Assembly: GCA_030532575.1 (NCBI GenBank)
Contig: JAUNKV010000004.1
Coordinates: 1 to 53,242 of the forward strand
Reading direction: 5' to 3'
DNA from: Propionibacteriaceae bacterium
Lineage (GTDB): Bacteria; Actinomycetota; Actinomycetes; Propionibacteriales; Propionibacteriaceae
DNA: 53,242 bases
Both the position numbers and the translations under genes were made by a program. Under the pieces are notes generated by a model. It ran no database searches and was not told where the DNA came from. It was given only the letters and a program-made list of their open reading frames with translations. How positions within the stretch are numbered: position 1 is the stretch's first letter; every line of letters starts with the position of its first letter. Of this stretch, positions 25,788 to 36,633 are shown piece by piece.

Positions 25788-27685
25788 TCCGCCGTCGTGG
25801 CCGGGTCCGCCACAGCCACCTCCAGCACCTGCCGGGCGATGTTCTTCGCGGTCAGGCCCAGCTCTTCCAGCACCTGGTCGCGGGAGCCGTGGGGCAGGAA
25901 CCGCTGCTCCACCCCGAAGCAGAGCACCCGGGTCTGCGGGGCCCGGTCGGACAGCAGCCCCCTGAGCCGCTCCCCCAGCCCACCGACGAGCAGACCGTCC
26001 TCCAGGGTGACCACCAGGTCGTGGGCCCTCGCCTGGTCGATCAGCGGTTGGGCGATGGGCAGGCACCACAGGGGATCGGCGACGTCCGCGGCCACGCCCT
26101 CGGCTGCCAGCCGGGAGGCCACCTCCAGGGCCATCCCGGCGAACTGGCCGTAGCCGATGACCAGCACCCGGGCGTCGGGGTCGATGCGCAACAGGTCCAC
26201 CTGGTTGCGTCCCTCACCGATGCTGCGCAGCGCCGGGATCGCATCCGGCAGCTTCTCCTTGGAGTAGCGCAGCACGGTTGGGGCATCATCAACGGTCACC
26301 GCGCGCTCCAGTGCTGCGACCAGCCGTTCCTGGTCCCGCGGGGCAGCGATCTCGATACCCGGCACCATGCTGAGCATCGCCAGGTCCCACATCCCGTTGT
26401 GGCTGGGGCCGTCCGTCCCGGTGATACCGGCCCGGTCGAGGGCGAAGGTCACCCCTTCGCCGTGAAGGGCCACGTCCATGAGCACCTGGTCGAAGGCGCG
26501 GTTGAGGAAGGTGGCGTAGACCGCGACGACGGGATGCATCCCGGCCCGGGCCAGGCCTGCCGCGGAGACCACCGCGTGCTGTTCGGCGATACCGACGTCG
26601 AAGACGCGATCCGGGTAGGCGGCGGCGAACCGGGCCAGCCCGACGGGGTGCAGCATCGCAGCCGTGATCGCGACCACATCCGGGTTGCGTTCCCCGATCC
26701 GCACCATCGCCTCACCGAAGGCATCGGTCCAGGTGGCCTGCACGGCGTCGCTGAGCGGCTGCCCGGTCACCTCGTCGATGCGCCCCACCGCGTGGAACTG
26801 ATCCTCCTCGTGCTCCTCCGCAGCCTTGAACCCCTTGCCCTTGCTGGTGATGGCGTGGACGAGCACCGGGCCCTTGAACTGGCGGGCCTGCTCCAGGTGC
26901 CCGATGACGGCGCGGATGTCGTGGCCGTCGATGGGGCCGGTGTACTTCAGCCCGAGGTCGGAGAACATCCCCTGTGGGGCCAGCACGTCCTTGACCCCGG
27001 TCTTGAAACCGTGCAGCAGATCGTAGAGCGGGCGCCCCAGGACCGGAAGACGCTGCAGTCGGCGTTTGATGAAGCTGAGGGTCTGCTCGTAACGCTGGTC
27101 GGTGCGCAGCCCCGCCAGATGGTTGGCCAGGCCACCCACCGTCGGGGTGTAGGAACGCCCGTTGTCATTGACGACGATGACGATCCTCAGCTCCGGCTGG
27201 GCCGCGATGTTGTTGAGGGCCTCCCAGGCCATGCCTCCGGTCAGTGCGCCGTCGCCGACCACGACGACGACCGTGCGCTCCTCACCGCGCAGCCGGAACC
27301 CCTTCGCCAGTCCCTCGGCCCACGACAGGGCCGTCGAGGCGTGGGAGTTCTCCACCCAGTCGTGCTCGGACTCGGCGCGGTCCGGGTAGCCCGACAGCCC
27401 GCCCTGCTGACGAAGAGCCTCAAAGCCCTCGGCGCGTCCGGTGAGGATTTTGTGGACGTAGGCCTGGTGTCCGGTGTCGAAGATGATGGGGTCACGCGGC
27501 GAGTTGAACACCCGATGGATGCCGAGGGTGAGCTCCACCACCCCGAGGTTGGGGCCGAGGTGGCCGCCGGTGCGGCTCACCCGGTTGATGAGGAAACCCC
27601 TGATCTCCTCGGCCAGTTCGTCCAGTTGCTGTCTCGAGAGGGACCGCAGCGCGCGGGGGTCACGGATCTTCTCAAGCAGGGACAT
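25775..27685 (-). CDS. dxs: 1-deoxy-D-xylulose-5-phosphate synthase
   Basis: A 636-aa TPP-dependent enzyme that joins pyruvate and glyceraldehyde 3-phosphate, the first step of the MEP isoprenoid pathway. TGGHLGPNLGVVELT carries the catalytic His; GDGALTGG...NDN is the TPP-binding motif; DRAGITGTDGPSHNGMWDL is in the transketolase pyrimidine domain; the C-terminal transketolase domain follows. ATG 27685 is set by homology and by TACACT 7 nt upstream; the open frame extends another 116 codons without homology. Confidence 0.96.
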   Translation of the reverse strand: MSLLEKIRDPRALRSLSRQQLDELAEEIRGFLINRVSRTGGHLGPNLGVVELTLGIHRVFNSPRDPIIFDTGHQAYVHKILTGRAEGFEALRQQGGLSGYPDRAESEHDWVENSHASTALSWAEGLAKGFRLRGEERTVVVVVGDGALTGGMAWEALNNIAAQPELRIVIVVNDNGRSYTPTVGGLANHLAGLRTDQRYEQTLSFIKRRLQRLPVLGRPLYDLLHGFKTGVKDVLAPQGMFSDLGLKYTGPIDGHDIRAVIGHLEQARQFKGPVLVHAITSKGKGFKAAEEHEEDQFHAVGRIDEVTGQPLSDAVQATWTDAFGEAMVRIGERNPDVVAITAAMLHPVGLARFAAAYPDRVFDVGIAEQHAVVSAAGLARAGMHPVVAVYATFLNRAFDQVLMDVALHGEGVTFALDRAGITGTDGPSHNGMWDLAMLSMVPGIEIAAPRDQERLVAALERAVTVDDAPTVLRYSKEKLPDAIPALRSIGEGRNQVDLLRIDPDARVLVIGYGQFAGMALEVASRLAAEGVAADVADPLWCLPIAQPLIDQARAHDLVVTLEDGLLVGGLGERLRGLLSDRAPQTRVLCFGVEQRFLPHGSRDQVLEELGLTAKNIARQVLEVAVADPATTADQLL

Positions 27686-27692
27686 GCCGATC

Positions 27693-27698
27693 AGTGTA
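27693..27698 (-). promoter_or_regulatory. Leaderless -10 of dxs
   Basis: TACACT on the minus strand ends 7 nt before ATG 27685. Confidence 0.5.
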
Positions 27699-27757
27699 GA
27701 GCCTTTTCGACAGGGTGTGTCGATACCCGGTGATGTCCCTCTGGCCCCACTGCTTCC

Positions 27758-27763
27758 TACACT
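27758..27763 (+). promoter_or_regulatory. Leaderless -10 of the DUF6924-like gene
   Basis: TACACT ends 6 nt before ATG 27770. The same hexamer serves dxs on the other strand. Confidence 0.5.
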
Positions 27764-27769
27764 TCCTGC

Positions 27770-28198
27770 ATGAACCACACCTGGTCCCCACCGTTGCCAC
27801 GCAGCGATGCCCCCTTGCTGGTCCGCACCTGGTTCAACGACACGGCAGCCTGGGAGGACACCCGGACCGCGTGCCTCATCCCCACTGAGGAGGGCTTCGT
27901 CGCGGACCTTGAGGTGCTCGACCACCCCGGCCTCCGTGAGGCACCCTGGCAACTGCTCCGCCAGCAGGGCGCGCACCACGGTCATCCCGTGCTGTTCATC
28001 GCAGATCACAGGACCCAGCTCGAGCCGGGACACCCGGTCCTGGTCGTCTCACTGCACCCTGACGATCAGCCCCCCACCTTCCGTTGCCCGGCAGCAGAGC
28101 TGTGGTCGGTGGAGAACAACCTCACACTCGGCAACATGGACTGGGAGGAGTTCACCGGGCACACCGTCGATGGTGTCCTGCGAGGCTTTTCGGGGTGA
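27770..28198 (+). CDS. DUF6924-like hypothetical protein
   Basis: A 142-aa soluble protein. The opening LLVRTWFNDTAAWEDTRTAC and the later ENNLTLGNMDWEEFTG resemble DUF6924, a family of unknown function, by recollection only. No motif suggests catalysis. It has its own leaderless -10 and is followed after 15 bp by the zinc-ribbon gene, which has a separate -10. Confidence 0.6.
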   Translation: MNHTWSPPLPRSDAPLLVRTWFNDTAAWEDTRTACLIPTEEGFVADLEVLDHPGLREAPWQLLRQQGAHHGHPVLFIADHRTQLEPGHPVLVVSLHPDDQPPTFRCPAAELWSVENNLTLGNMDWEEFTGHTVDGVLRGFSG

Positions 28199-28201
28199 TC
28201 G

Positions 28202-28207
28202 TAGAAT
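28202..28207 (+). promoter_or_regulatory. Leaderless -10 of the zinc-ribbon gene
   Basis: TAGAAT ends 6 nt before GTG 28214. This is the same -10 and spacing as at 5814. Confidence 0.55.
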
Positions 28208-28213
28208 CACCAT

Positions 28214-28810
28214 GTGTCCCGTCTGCTCGCCGTACCCCATGACGACGTGCTCGTCACCTGCCCCCGCTGTGGGGCAGCGATCCATGTGCGGGCCGGGATC
28301 GCCCGGTGCCTGCACTGCGCCTGGGCCTGGGAGACGAGTCTTCGGTGCCGCTGTCAGGGGCCGGGACGACGCTGCCCCGGAGTCGGGGTACCAACCGTTC
28401 AGACCAGGGTCGAGTTCCGTTGCCAGTACTGCGGCAGGGTCACCGAGGAGGTCCGCCCACTCCAGCGGGACCACACCCCGGTCTGCCCCACCTGCACCTG
28501 CGGCACCCCCATGTACGTCAAGACGGCCTGGTACCCCTGGATGACGACACCCCCCGCCGATCACGACCAGCTGACCGGTCTGCCCTTCCACCTGCGCACC
28601 CGCTGCGTCGGAGAGGTCCTGTGGGCTGCGAACCTCGACCACGTCGCATACCTCGAGAGCTGGATCGGCGCCCTGCACCGCCCTCGCAAGGCCCCGGGAG
28701 CATCCCAGGAACTGGGGTACCGTCTGCCACGCTGGATGCTCCTGGCGAAGAACCGGCCCGAGGTGCTGCGCGGCCTCGCCCGTCTGCGCCAGATGGCGGA
28801 GAAGGCGTGA
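28214..28810 (+). CDS. Hypothetical protein with multiple zinc ribbons
   Basis: A 198-aa protein. The first 100 residues contain five Cys clusters (CPRC, CLHC, CRC with a following C, CQYC, CPTCTC), enough for two or three zinc knuckles. A second part has an LTGLPFHLRTRC segment and a basic helical C-terminus ending RGLARLRQMAEKA. Nucleic-acid binding is plausible from zinc ribbons plus basic helices, but I do not recognise the family. GTG 28214 is favoured by the leaderless -10. Confidence 0.65.
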   Translation: MSRLLAVPHDDVLVTCPRCGAAIHVRAGIARCLHCAWAWETSLRCRCQGPGRRCPGVGVPTVQTRVEFRCQYCGRVTEEVRPLQRDHTPVCPTCTCGTPMYVKTAWYPWMTTPPADHDQLTGLPFHLRTRCVGEVLWAANLDHVAYLESWIGALHRPRKAPGASQELGYRLPRWMLLAKNRPEVLRGLARLRQMAEKA

Positions 28811-28849
28811 GGCCAGACAACGGCGCCTCCTCTTTGTCCCTGATCGCTG

Positions 28850-29302
28850 TCAAGCGCAACCAGCCCTCTGCAGCACCGGGGTGAGTCTGTGCGGATCAGT
28901 CGGGACTGTCGGCGTTGATGCCTGCGAGGGGTCGATGACCTGAGCGCGGACTGCTGCGGTGACCGGTGCGCGGTCGAATCGAATCACGATGGGATCGATT
29001 GCGCTGCAGTCGCAACTCAAGGCGAACTCTGCTGCTGTCTCAACCGAGGGGAACTTCAGCACGGACACGTGAGCGCTCTGCACGGCCTGAAGACATCCCT
29101 CATCCGGGCACTCCGTGGCGGTGATGTCCACCGCATTGAGGTACGGCCACTGCGGGTCATGGTCCTCAACGAAACGTTGCAGGTCGATCTGGGACCGGGA
29201 ATGGGCGTTGGACAGGACCACCTGGGTCACCACGAAGAGGCCGCACAGGCCCAGCAGCACCCGATGCTCCCATGACGAAAATCCGGGCAACTCGCCGCCC
29301 AC
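28850..29302 (-). CDS. Hypothetical membrane-anchored protein
   Basis: A 150-aa protein with one N-terminal hydrophobic helix (RVLLGLCGLFVVTQVVL), either a signal anchor or signal peptide, and an extracytoplasmic domain with Cys pairs (TECPDEGC, SCDCS) that could form disulfides. Family unknown. The frame opens at GTG 29302, but that codon lies in the loop of a 17-bp inverted repeat. GTG 29260, with GGGAG upstream, is a good alternative start that would leave the hairpin out of the coding part. Confidence 0.55.
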   Translation of the reverse strand: MGGELPGFSSWEHRVLLGLCGLFVVTQVVLSNAHSRSQIDLQRFVEDHDPQWPYLNAVDITATECPDEGCLQAVQSAHVSVLKFPSVETAAEFALSCDCSAIDPIVIRFDRAPVTAAVRAQVIDPSQASTPTVPTDPHRLTPVLQRAGCA

Positions 29303-29351
29303 TGCCCTGAAACCACTGTTCAGAGGCTCTCGGTGGCGAGTTGCCCGGATT
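29280..29351. repeat. Perfect 17-bp inverted repeat after aconitase
   Basis: AATCCGGGCAACTCGCC (29280-29296) and its exact complement (29335-29351) are separated by 38 bp. It begins 6 bp beyond the aconitase stop and spans the start region of the next gene. In RNA it would form a very stable stem. No T-tract follows, so it is either a 3'-end stabiliser or attenuator-like element rather than a classic terminator. Confidence 0.75.
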
Positions 29352-29357
29352 CCTGGA

Positions 29358-32033
<2,676 letters not shown>

Positions 32034-32061
32034 CGTTCTCCTTCGTTCGCTTCCCGCCAGT

Positions 32062-32079
32062 TATCTTGACATCAAGATA
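32062..32079 (-). promoter_or_regulatory. Candidate operator upstream of acnA
   Basis: TATCTTGA-CA-TCAAGATA is a perfect inverted repeat with 8-bp arms, centred about 37 bp before the acnA start codon. The regulator is not in the window; no TetR or MarR gene adjoins. Confidence 0.6.
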
Positions 32080-32140
32080 CCACGTGTGGGTGCCTGTCCC
32101 AAAGCGGGGTGGACCCTGCCACCGGGTCCAGGTGGCCAGT

Positions 32141-33265
32141 CTAGTGCCGGGGGTGGCGTTGCAGGATGGCCACACACTCGACGTGGTGGGTCATCGGGAA
32201 CAGATCGAAGGCCCGGATGCTGTGAGGCTCGTAGCCCCGCTCCCGGAACAGCCCCAGATCGCGCCCGAGACTCGCAGGATCGCAGGCCACGTGGGCAATC
32301 GCCCGAGGACCGAGTCCGGCCACGTGATTCACCACCTCGGCCCCAGCCCCTCGACGCGGCGGATCGAGCACCACCAGATCCACCCGACCCGGCAACCGTG
32401 GCAGGGCTCGCGCCAGTGACGAGGCCAGGAACCTCGCCCCCGGCACGTTGTTGCGAGCATGGGCGACGGCTCGGGCATCGAGTTCCACCCCGAACACCGA
32501 GACCCCGGCCGCATCCAACCCGCCGGCGAACAGCCCCGCCCCGCAGCAGAGGTCCAGCGCGGTCTCCCCCGCCCTGGGTGCCAGCCCGGTCAGCACCGCC
32601 TCCAACAGGGTGTCCGCGGCTCGCGGATGCACCTGCCAGAACCCTCCGGCCGACACCTGGTACCGCCTGCCCCCAGCCTGCTGGTGCACCACCTCGGGCC
32701 CCTGCAACACCCGTCGTCCGGCGAGCACACTCACCGCGCCATCGCTGACCACCACGCTCAGCTCACCGTCCGGGGCCATCCCCTGCAGCTCAAGCGGCGA
32801 GGGTCCCAGGGCCACCTGGCAGCCCTGCTCCGGCAGCGGCACCACCCGGCGGGAGCGCCTGCCCCGCAGCCCGACCCGCCCCGCCTCGACGGCATAACGC
32901 ATCCGGGTGCGCCACCCGAGCCGAGGAGTGACCTCCTCGACCTCTCCCTGCCAGTCCAGCCCTGCCAGATGCGCCAGCTGCTCCGCCACCACGGCGCGTT
33001 TGAGCTCCCGCTGGGTGGCCGCGTCGGCGTGCTGCCAGTCGCATCCCCCGCACTCCCCCGCCACCGGACAGCCGGGTTCCACCCGGCCTGGGGCCGCTTC
33101 GAGCACCCGCACGACCACGCCTCGGTCGAACCGCTTCCCCCGCTCGGTGACCTCGACCTCCACCAGCTCCCCCGGCAATCCACCGGTGACGAAGATCACC
33201 TTGCCGTCGATCCGCCCGACCACCATCCCGCCGTGGGCCACACCCTCGAGCCGCAGGACGTTCAT
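32141..33265 (-). CDS. TRAM-domain class I SAM-dependent RNA methyltransferase (TrmA/RumA family)
   Basis: A 374-aa RNA (uracil-C5) methyltransferase. N-terminal TRAM OB-fold (about 1-55), an iron-sulfur Cys set (GCPVAGECGGC, plus EQGC), the SAM site DLCCGAGLF, DPPRRGAG, and the catalytic Cys in HVACDPASLGRD. It probably makes 5-methyluridine in tRNA or rRNA; which site cannot be told. The ATG overlaps the permease stop (ATGA). The same pair is mycobacterial Rv2689c-Rv2690c. Confidence 0.92.
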   Translation of the reverse strand: MNVLRLEGVAHGGMVVGRIDGKVIFVTGGLPGELVEVEVTERGKRFDRGVVVRVLEAAPGRVEPGCPVAGECGGCDWQHADAATQRELKRAVVAEQLAHLAGLDWQGEVEEVTPRLGWRTRMRYAVEAGRVGLRGRRSRRVVPLPEQGCQVALGPSPLELQGMAPDGELSVVVSDGAVSVLAGRRVLQGPEVVHQQAGGRRYQVSAGGFWQVHPRAADTLLEAVLTGLAPRAGETALDLCCGAGLFAGGLDAAGVSVFGVELDARAVAHARNNVPGARFLASSLARALPRLPGRVDLVVLDPPRRGAGAEVVNHVAGLGPRAIAHVACDPASLGRDLGLFRERGYEPHSIRAFDLFPMTHHVECVAILQRHPRH

Positions 33266-35235
33266 CGACGGCCCTGCCTCTCGTGACGCTTCAACGAGCT
33301 GCTGAGCTGGTAGGGCACCGAGATCACCATGACCCCCTTCATCACGTGGAGCCGATCCCGGATCAGACGCGAGGTCTGGTTGTGCAGGAACCGCTCCCAC
33401 CAGCGTCCCACCACGAAATCCGGGATGTAGACAGCAACGACGTCGCGGGGATTCTCGGTGCGCAGCTCGGAGACATAGCGCAGGAAGGGTTGCGTGATCT
33501 CACGGTACGGGGATGCGATCACCCGAAGCGGAATCCCGAAGTCCTCCTCGTCCCAGGCCGCCACCACGTCGCGCGTCTCCTCGTCATCAACGGCGATGGT
33601 CACCCCGGTCAGGCTCGTGGCCCGGCTGGCCTTGGCGTAGGCGATGGCCTTGGCCGTGGGCCGGTTGACCTGCTGCACCAGCACGACCGCCCGCACCCTG
33701 CTGGGCAGGATCCGATCCGTCGCGGCCTCCAGGGCGAGCTCCTGGCGGACCTGGGCGTAGTGGCGGTGCACCTGGAGCATCACCAGAAAAACCCCTGCCA
33801 TCGCCAGCAACGCCACCCAGGCCCCGTGGGTGAACTTCGAGACCAGTACCACCACCAGCACCGCCGCCGTGACGACGGCACCGATCACGTTGACGATCCG
33901 GGAGCGCTGCATCCGCCTGCGCACCCCTCGGTCCAGCTCCGAGCGAAGACCCCGGTTCCAGTGCTGCACCATCCCCAGCTGGCCAAGCGTGAAGGAGATG
34001 AACACCCCCACCACGTAGAGCTGGATCAGGGCGATCACGGAAGCCTGGAAGATGACGACGAACACGCTGGCCACCACCGCCAACGAGATGATGCCGTTGG
34101 AGTGGGCCAGTCGATCCCCCCTGGTGTGGAGCTGCCTGGGCAGGTACCCGTCCTTGGCGAGCGTGGAGGCCAGGCTCGGGAATCCGTTGAAGGCGGTGTT
34201 GGCCGCCAGGAACAGGATCGCGACGGTGGCGATCACCATCACGTAGAACCCCGGCGCGAACCAGTCCCCGAACACGGCCCGGGCCAGCTGTCCCGTCACC
34301 GTCACAGTCGGGATGTCGCTGATGACACCCTCCGGGGTCAGGTAGCGGGTTCCACCCAATTCATCGATGACTCGGACCCCGGTCATCCCGGCCAGGGCGA
34401 TGATGCCGAGCAGCATGACCACCGAGACGATCCCCAGGACCGTCAGCACTTTCGCGGCGTTGCTTCCCTTGGGTGGTTTGAAGGCGGGCACGGCGTTGGC
34501 CACCGCCTCCACCCCGGTCAGCGTCGCACATCCCGATGCGAAGGCCCGCACGACCACCGCGACGAGGAACCAGCCGCCCACCGTCGCGGCCTCCCCCACC
34601 CCGATGACCTCCAGATGCGCGGTCTCACTGCGCACCGTGTGTCCCAGCAGGAAAATTCTGACGAAACCCACGATCAGCATGGTGAGCATCGAGAACACGA
34701 AGATGTAGGTGGGCCAGGCGAACAGCCCCCCGAACTCCCGCACCCCCCGAAGGTGCATCAGGGCCAGGCCTGCGATCACCACCACGGCGACGAGCACCTC
34801 GTGGCCCTCGAGCCAGGGCATCATCGCCTTGGCGTTGAGCACCCCGGCCGAGACCGAGACCGCCACCGTGAGCACGTAGTCCACCAGCAGGGCCGAGGCG
34901 ACGGTGAGTCCGGCGTGCCGTCCCAGGTTCGCCCGGACCACCTCGTAGTCCCCACCACCGCTTGGGTAGGCGCGCACGGTCTGACGGTAGGCGAACACGA
35001 CGACCGCCACCACGAACCCGACTGCCAGGCCGACCTGCCAGGAGAACAGGTAGCCGCTCATTCCAGCCAGGGCCAGCGTGATGAGGATCACATCAGGCGC
35101 GTAGGCCACCGAACTGAGAGCGTCGGAGGCGAAGACCGGCAGGGCAAGGCGCTTGCTCAACAGCGTCTCCCCCAGCTGTGATGTGGTGAGTCTCCTGCCC
35201 ACCAGCACACGCTTGAGACCCGCGACTATGTTCAC
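33262..35235 (-). CDS. APC-family permease, KimA-like potassium importer
   Basis: A 657-aa membrane protein with about 12 transmembrane helices (residues 30-480) and a soluble C-terminal domain of about 150 residues. SDALSSVAYAPDVIL and the YPSGGGDYEVVRANLG loop match the KUP/KimA-like group of the APC superfamily. KimA in Bacillus imports K+ and is controlled by c-di-AMP; substrate and ligand here are inferred. It is divergent from the TrkA-type ceoB-ceoC genes, as in Rv2690c-Rv2692. The GTG start has TACCGT 8 nt upstream. Confidence 0.87.
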   Translation of the reverse strand: MNIVAGLKRVLVGRRLTTSQLGETLLSKRLALPVFASDALSSVAYAPDVILITLALAGMSGYLFSWQVGLAVGFVVAVVVFAYRQTVRAYPSGGGDYEVVRANLGRHAGLTVASALLVDYVLTVAVSVSAGVLNAKAMMPWLEGHEVLVAVVVIAGLALMHLRGVREFGGLFAWPTYIFVFSMLTMLIVGFVRIFLLGHTVRSETAHLEVIGVGEAATVGGWFLVAVVVRAFASGCATLTGVEAVANAVPAFKPPKGSNAAKVLTVLGIVSVVMLLGIIALAGMTGVRVIDELGGTRYLTPEGVISDIPTVTVTGQLARAVFGDWFAPGFYVMVIATVAILFLAANTAFNGFPSLASTLAKDGYLPRQLHTRGDRLAHSNGIISLAVVASVFVVIFQASVIALIQLYVVGVFISFTLGQLGMVQHWNRGLRSELDRGVRRRMQRSRIVNVIGAVVTAAVLVVVLVSKFTHGAWVALLAMAGVFLVMLQVHRHYAQVRQELALEAATDRILPSRVRAVVLVQQVNRPTAKAIAYAKASRATSLTGVTIAVDDEETRDVVAAWDEEDFGIPLRVIASPYREITQPFLRYVSELRTENPRDVVAVYIPDFVVGRWWERFLHNQTSRLIRDRLHVMKGVMVISVPYQLSSSLKRHERQGRR

Positions 35236-35243
35236 ACGGCCCT

Positions 35244-35278
35244 ACGGTAGACCCATCGCGCGGGTATTGCGATACCGT
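35244..35278. promoter_or_regulatory. Divergent promoters of the KimA-like permease and ceoB
   Basis: Both -10 hexamers read TACCGT: minus strand 35249-35244, 8 nt before GTG 35235; plus strand 35273-35278, 7 nt before ATG 35286. An inverted repeat GGTAT-TGCG-ATACC (35263-35276) overlaps the plus-strand -10 and could be an operator. Confidence 0.5.
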
Positions 35279-35285
35279 CATTGCC

Positions 35286-35948
35286 ATGCACATCGTCATC
35301 ATGGGGTGCGGGCGAGTCGGCTCGATGCTGGCGCGGGGCCTGGAGACCCGCGGCCACTCCGTCGCGGTCATCGATGTCTCCATCGACTCCTTCCGCCGCC
35401 TCGGCAGCGATTTCAAGGGGATCACCGTGCGGGGGGTCGGCTTCGACCGGGAGGTTCTGGAGGCCGCCGACATCCGACACGCCGACGGTTTCGCCGCGGT
35501 CTCCAGCGGTGACAACTCGAACATCCTCGCTGCCCGCGTGGTCCGGGAGCAGTACGGCGTGGACAACGTCGTCGCCCGGATCTACGACCAAGGTCGCGCC
35601 GCCGTCTACGAAAGGTTGGGCATCCCCACGGTCGCGACGGTGCGCTGGACGGTTGGCCAGGTGATGCGACGGCTGCTGCCGGAGGGCAGCGAACCGGTGT
35701 GGCGCGACCCCTCCGGCACGGTGCGGCTGCTCCAGGTCCACGTGCACCACGGCTGGGTCGGCAGACGCATCCGTGACCTGTCCCAGGCGGCCCAGGCACC
35801 CATACCCTTCGTGAGTCGGACCGGCCGGGGAATCGTCCCCGACTCGGAGACCCGATTCCAGGACGGGGATCTCATCTTCATCGCCTGCGAGACCGAACGC
35901 ACCGACACCGTCGAGTCATTGTTCGCCGCCCCTCCAGCCCGGAACTGA
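35286..35948 (+). CDS. ceoB: TrkA-family potassium channel/transport regulator CeoB
   Basis: A 220-aa protein with RCK_N (HIVIMGCGRVGSMLARGLET, a nucleotide-binding Rossmann domain) and RCK_C (about 140-215). Such proteins gate K+ uptake by binding NAD(H) or nucleotides. It is coupled to ceoC with a 16-bp gap, as in Mycobacterium (Rv2691-Rv2692). The pair probably forms hetero-oligomers; the channel protein is not adjacent, and the divergent KimA-like permease is the nearest candidate partner. Confidence 0.93.
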   Translation: MHIVIMGCGRVGSMLARGLETRGHSVAVIDVSIDSFRRLGSDFKGITVRGVGFDREVLEAADIRHADGFAAVSSGDNSNILAARVVREQYGVDNVVARIYDQGRAAVYERLGIPTVATVRWTVGQVMRRLLPEGSEPVWRDPSGTVRLLQVHVHHGWVGRRIRDLSQAAQAPIPFVSRTGRGIVPDSETRFQDGDLIFIACETERTDTVESLFAAPPARN

Positions 35949-35964
35949 GATCAGGAGTCACTTC

Positions 35965-36633
35965 ATGCGCGTCGCCATTGCAGGGGCCGGAAACGTCGGC
36001 CGATCCATCGCCCGAGAGCTCATCAGCAACGGTCATCAAGTGCTGCTCATCGACAAGAACCCGGCTGCCATCAAGCCGGACTCCGTGCCGGGGGCCGAGT
36101 GGTTCCAGGCGGATGCCTGCGAGGTGCAGAGCCTGGAGGATGCCGAGCTGGACAACTGCGATGTCGCCATCGCGGCCTCCGGGGACGACAAGGTGAACCT
36201 GGTCCACTCCTTGTTGGCCAAGACCGAGTTCGGGGTGCCCCGAACCGTGGCCCGGATCAACCACCCCGGCAACGAGTGGATGTTCGACGAGACCTGGGGG
36301 GTTGATGTCGCAGTCTCCACGCCACGCATCATGTCTGCCCTGGTCGAGGAGGCCGTCGCGACGGGCGAGCTGGTGCGCTTGTTCACCTTCACCAAGTCCA
36401 CCACCAATCTCTCCGAGATCCGGCTGCCGCAGAGCAGCCCCTTCGTGGGGCGGCGGCTACGGGACGTGGAGCTGCCACGTGAGGTGGTGCTGGTGGCCAT
36501 CATCCGTGACGGGGTTCCCATCGTCCCGGAGCGCGATGCCGCGCTGGAGGCCCTGGACGAGATGCTCTTCGTGGTCAGTCAGGACGCCGAGGGCGAGCTG
36601 AGCGCGATGTTCGCCGCCGTCGAGGACCACTGA
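35965..36633 (+). CDS. ceoC: TrkA-family potassium uptake protein CeoC
   Basis: A 222-aa paralogue of CeoB. RCK_N begins MRVAIAGAGNVGRSIARELI; DDKVNLVHSLLAKTEFG and ARINHPGNEW are conserved TrkA stretches; the RCK_C domain starts near LRLFTF and contains SPFVGRRLRDVELP. GGAG precedes the ATG. The stop abuts the stop of the convergent OB-fold gene as TGATCA. Confidence 0.93.
   Translation: MRVAIAGAGNVGRSIARELISNGHQVLLIDKNPAAIKPDSVPGAEWFQADACEVQSLEDAELDNCDVAIAASGDDKVNLVHSLLAKTEFGVPRTVARINHPGNEWMFDETWGVDVAVSTPRIMSALVEEAVATGELVRLFTFTKSTTNLSEIRLPQSSPFVGRRLRDVELPREVVLVAIIRDGVPIVPERDAALEALDEMLFVVSQDAEGELSAMFAAVEDH

Noticed and set aside
25733-27733. 666-codon plus-strand frame antisense to dxs
   Set aside because: Dxs motifs on the opposite strand are unambiguous; the antisense translation is low-complexity.
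33283-35181. 632-codon plus-strand frame antisense to the KimA-like permease
   Set aside because: His/Asp/Gly-rich translation, no domain; the opposite strand encodes a clear 12-helix transporter.
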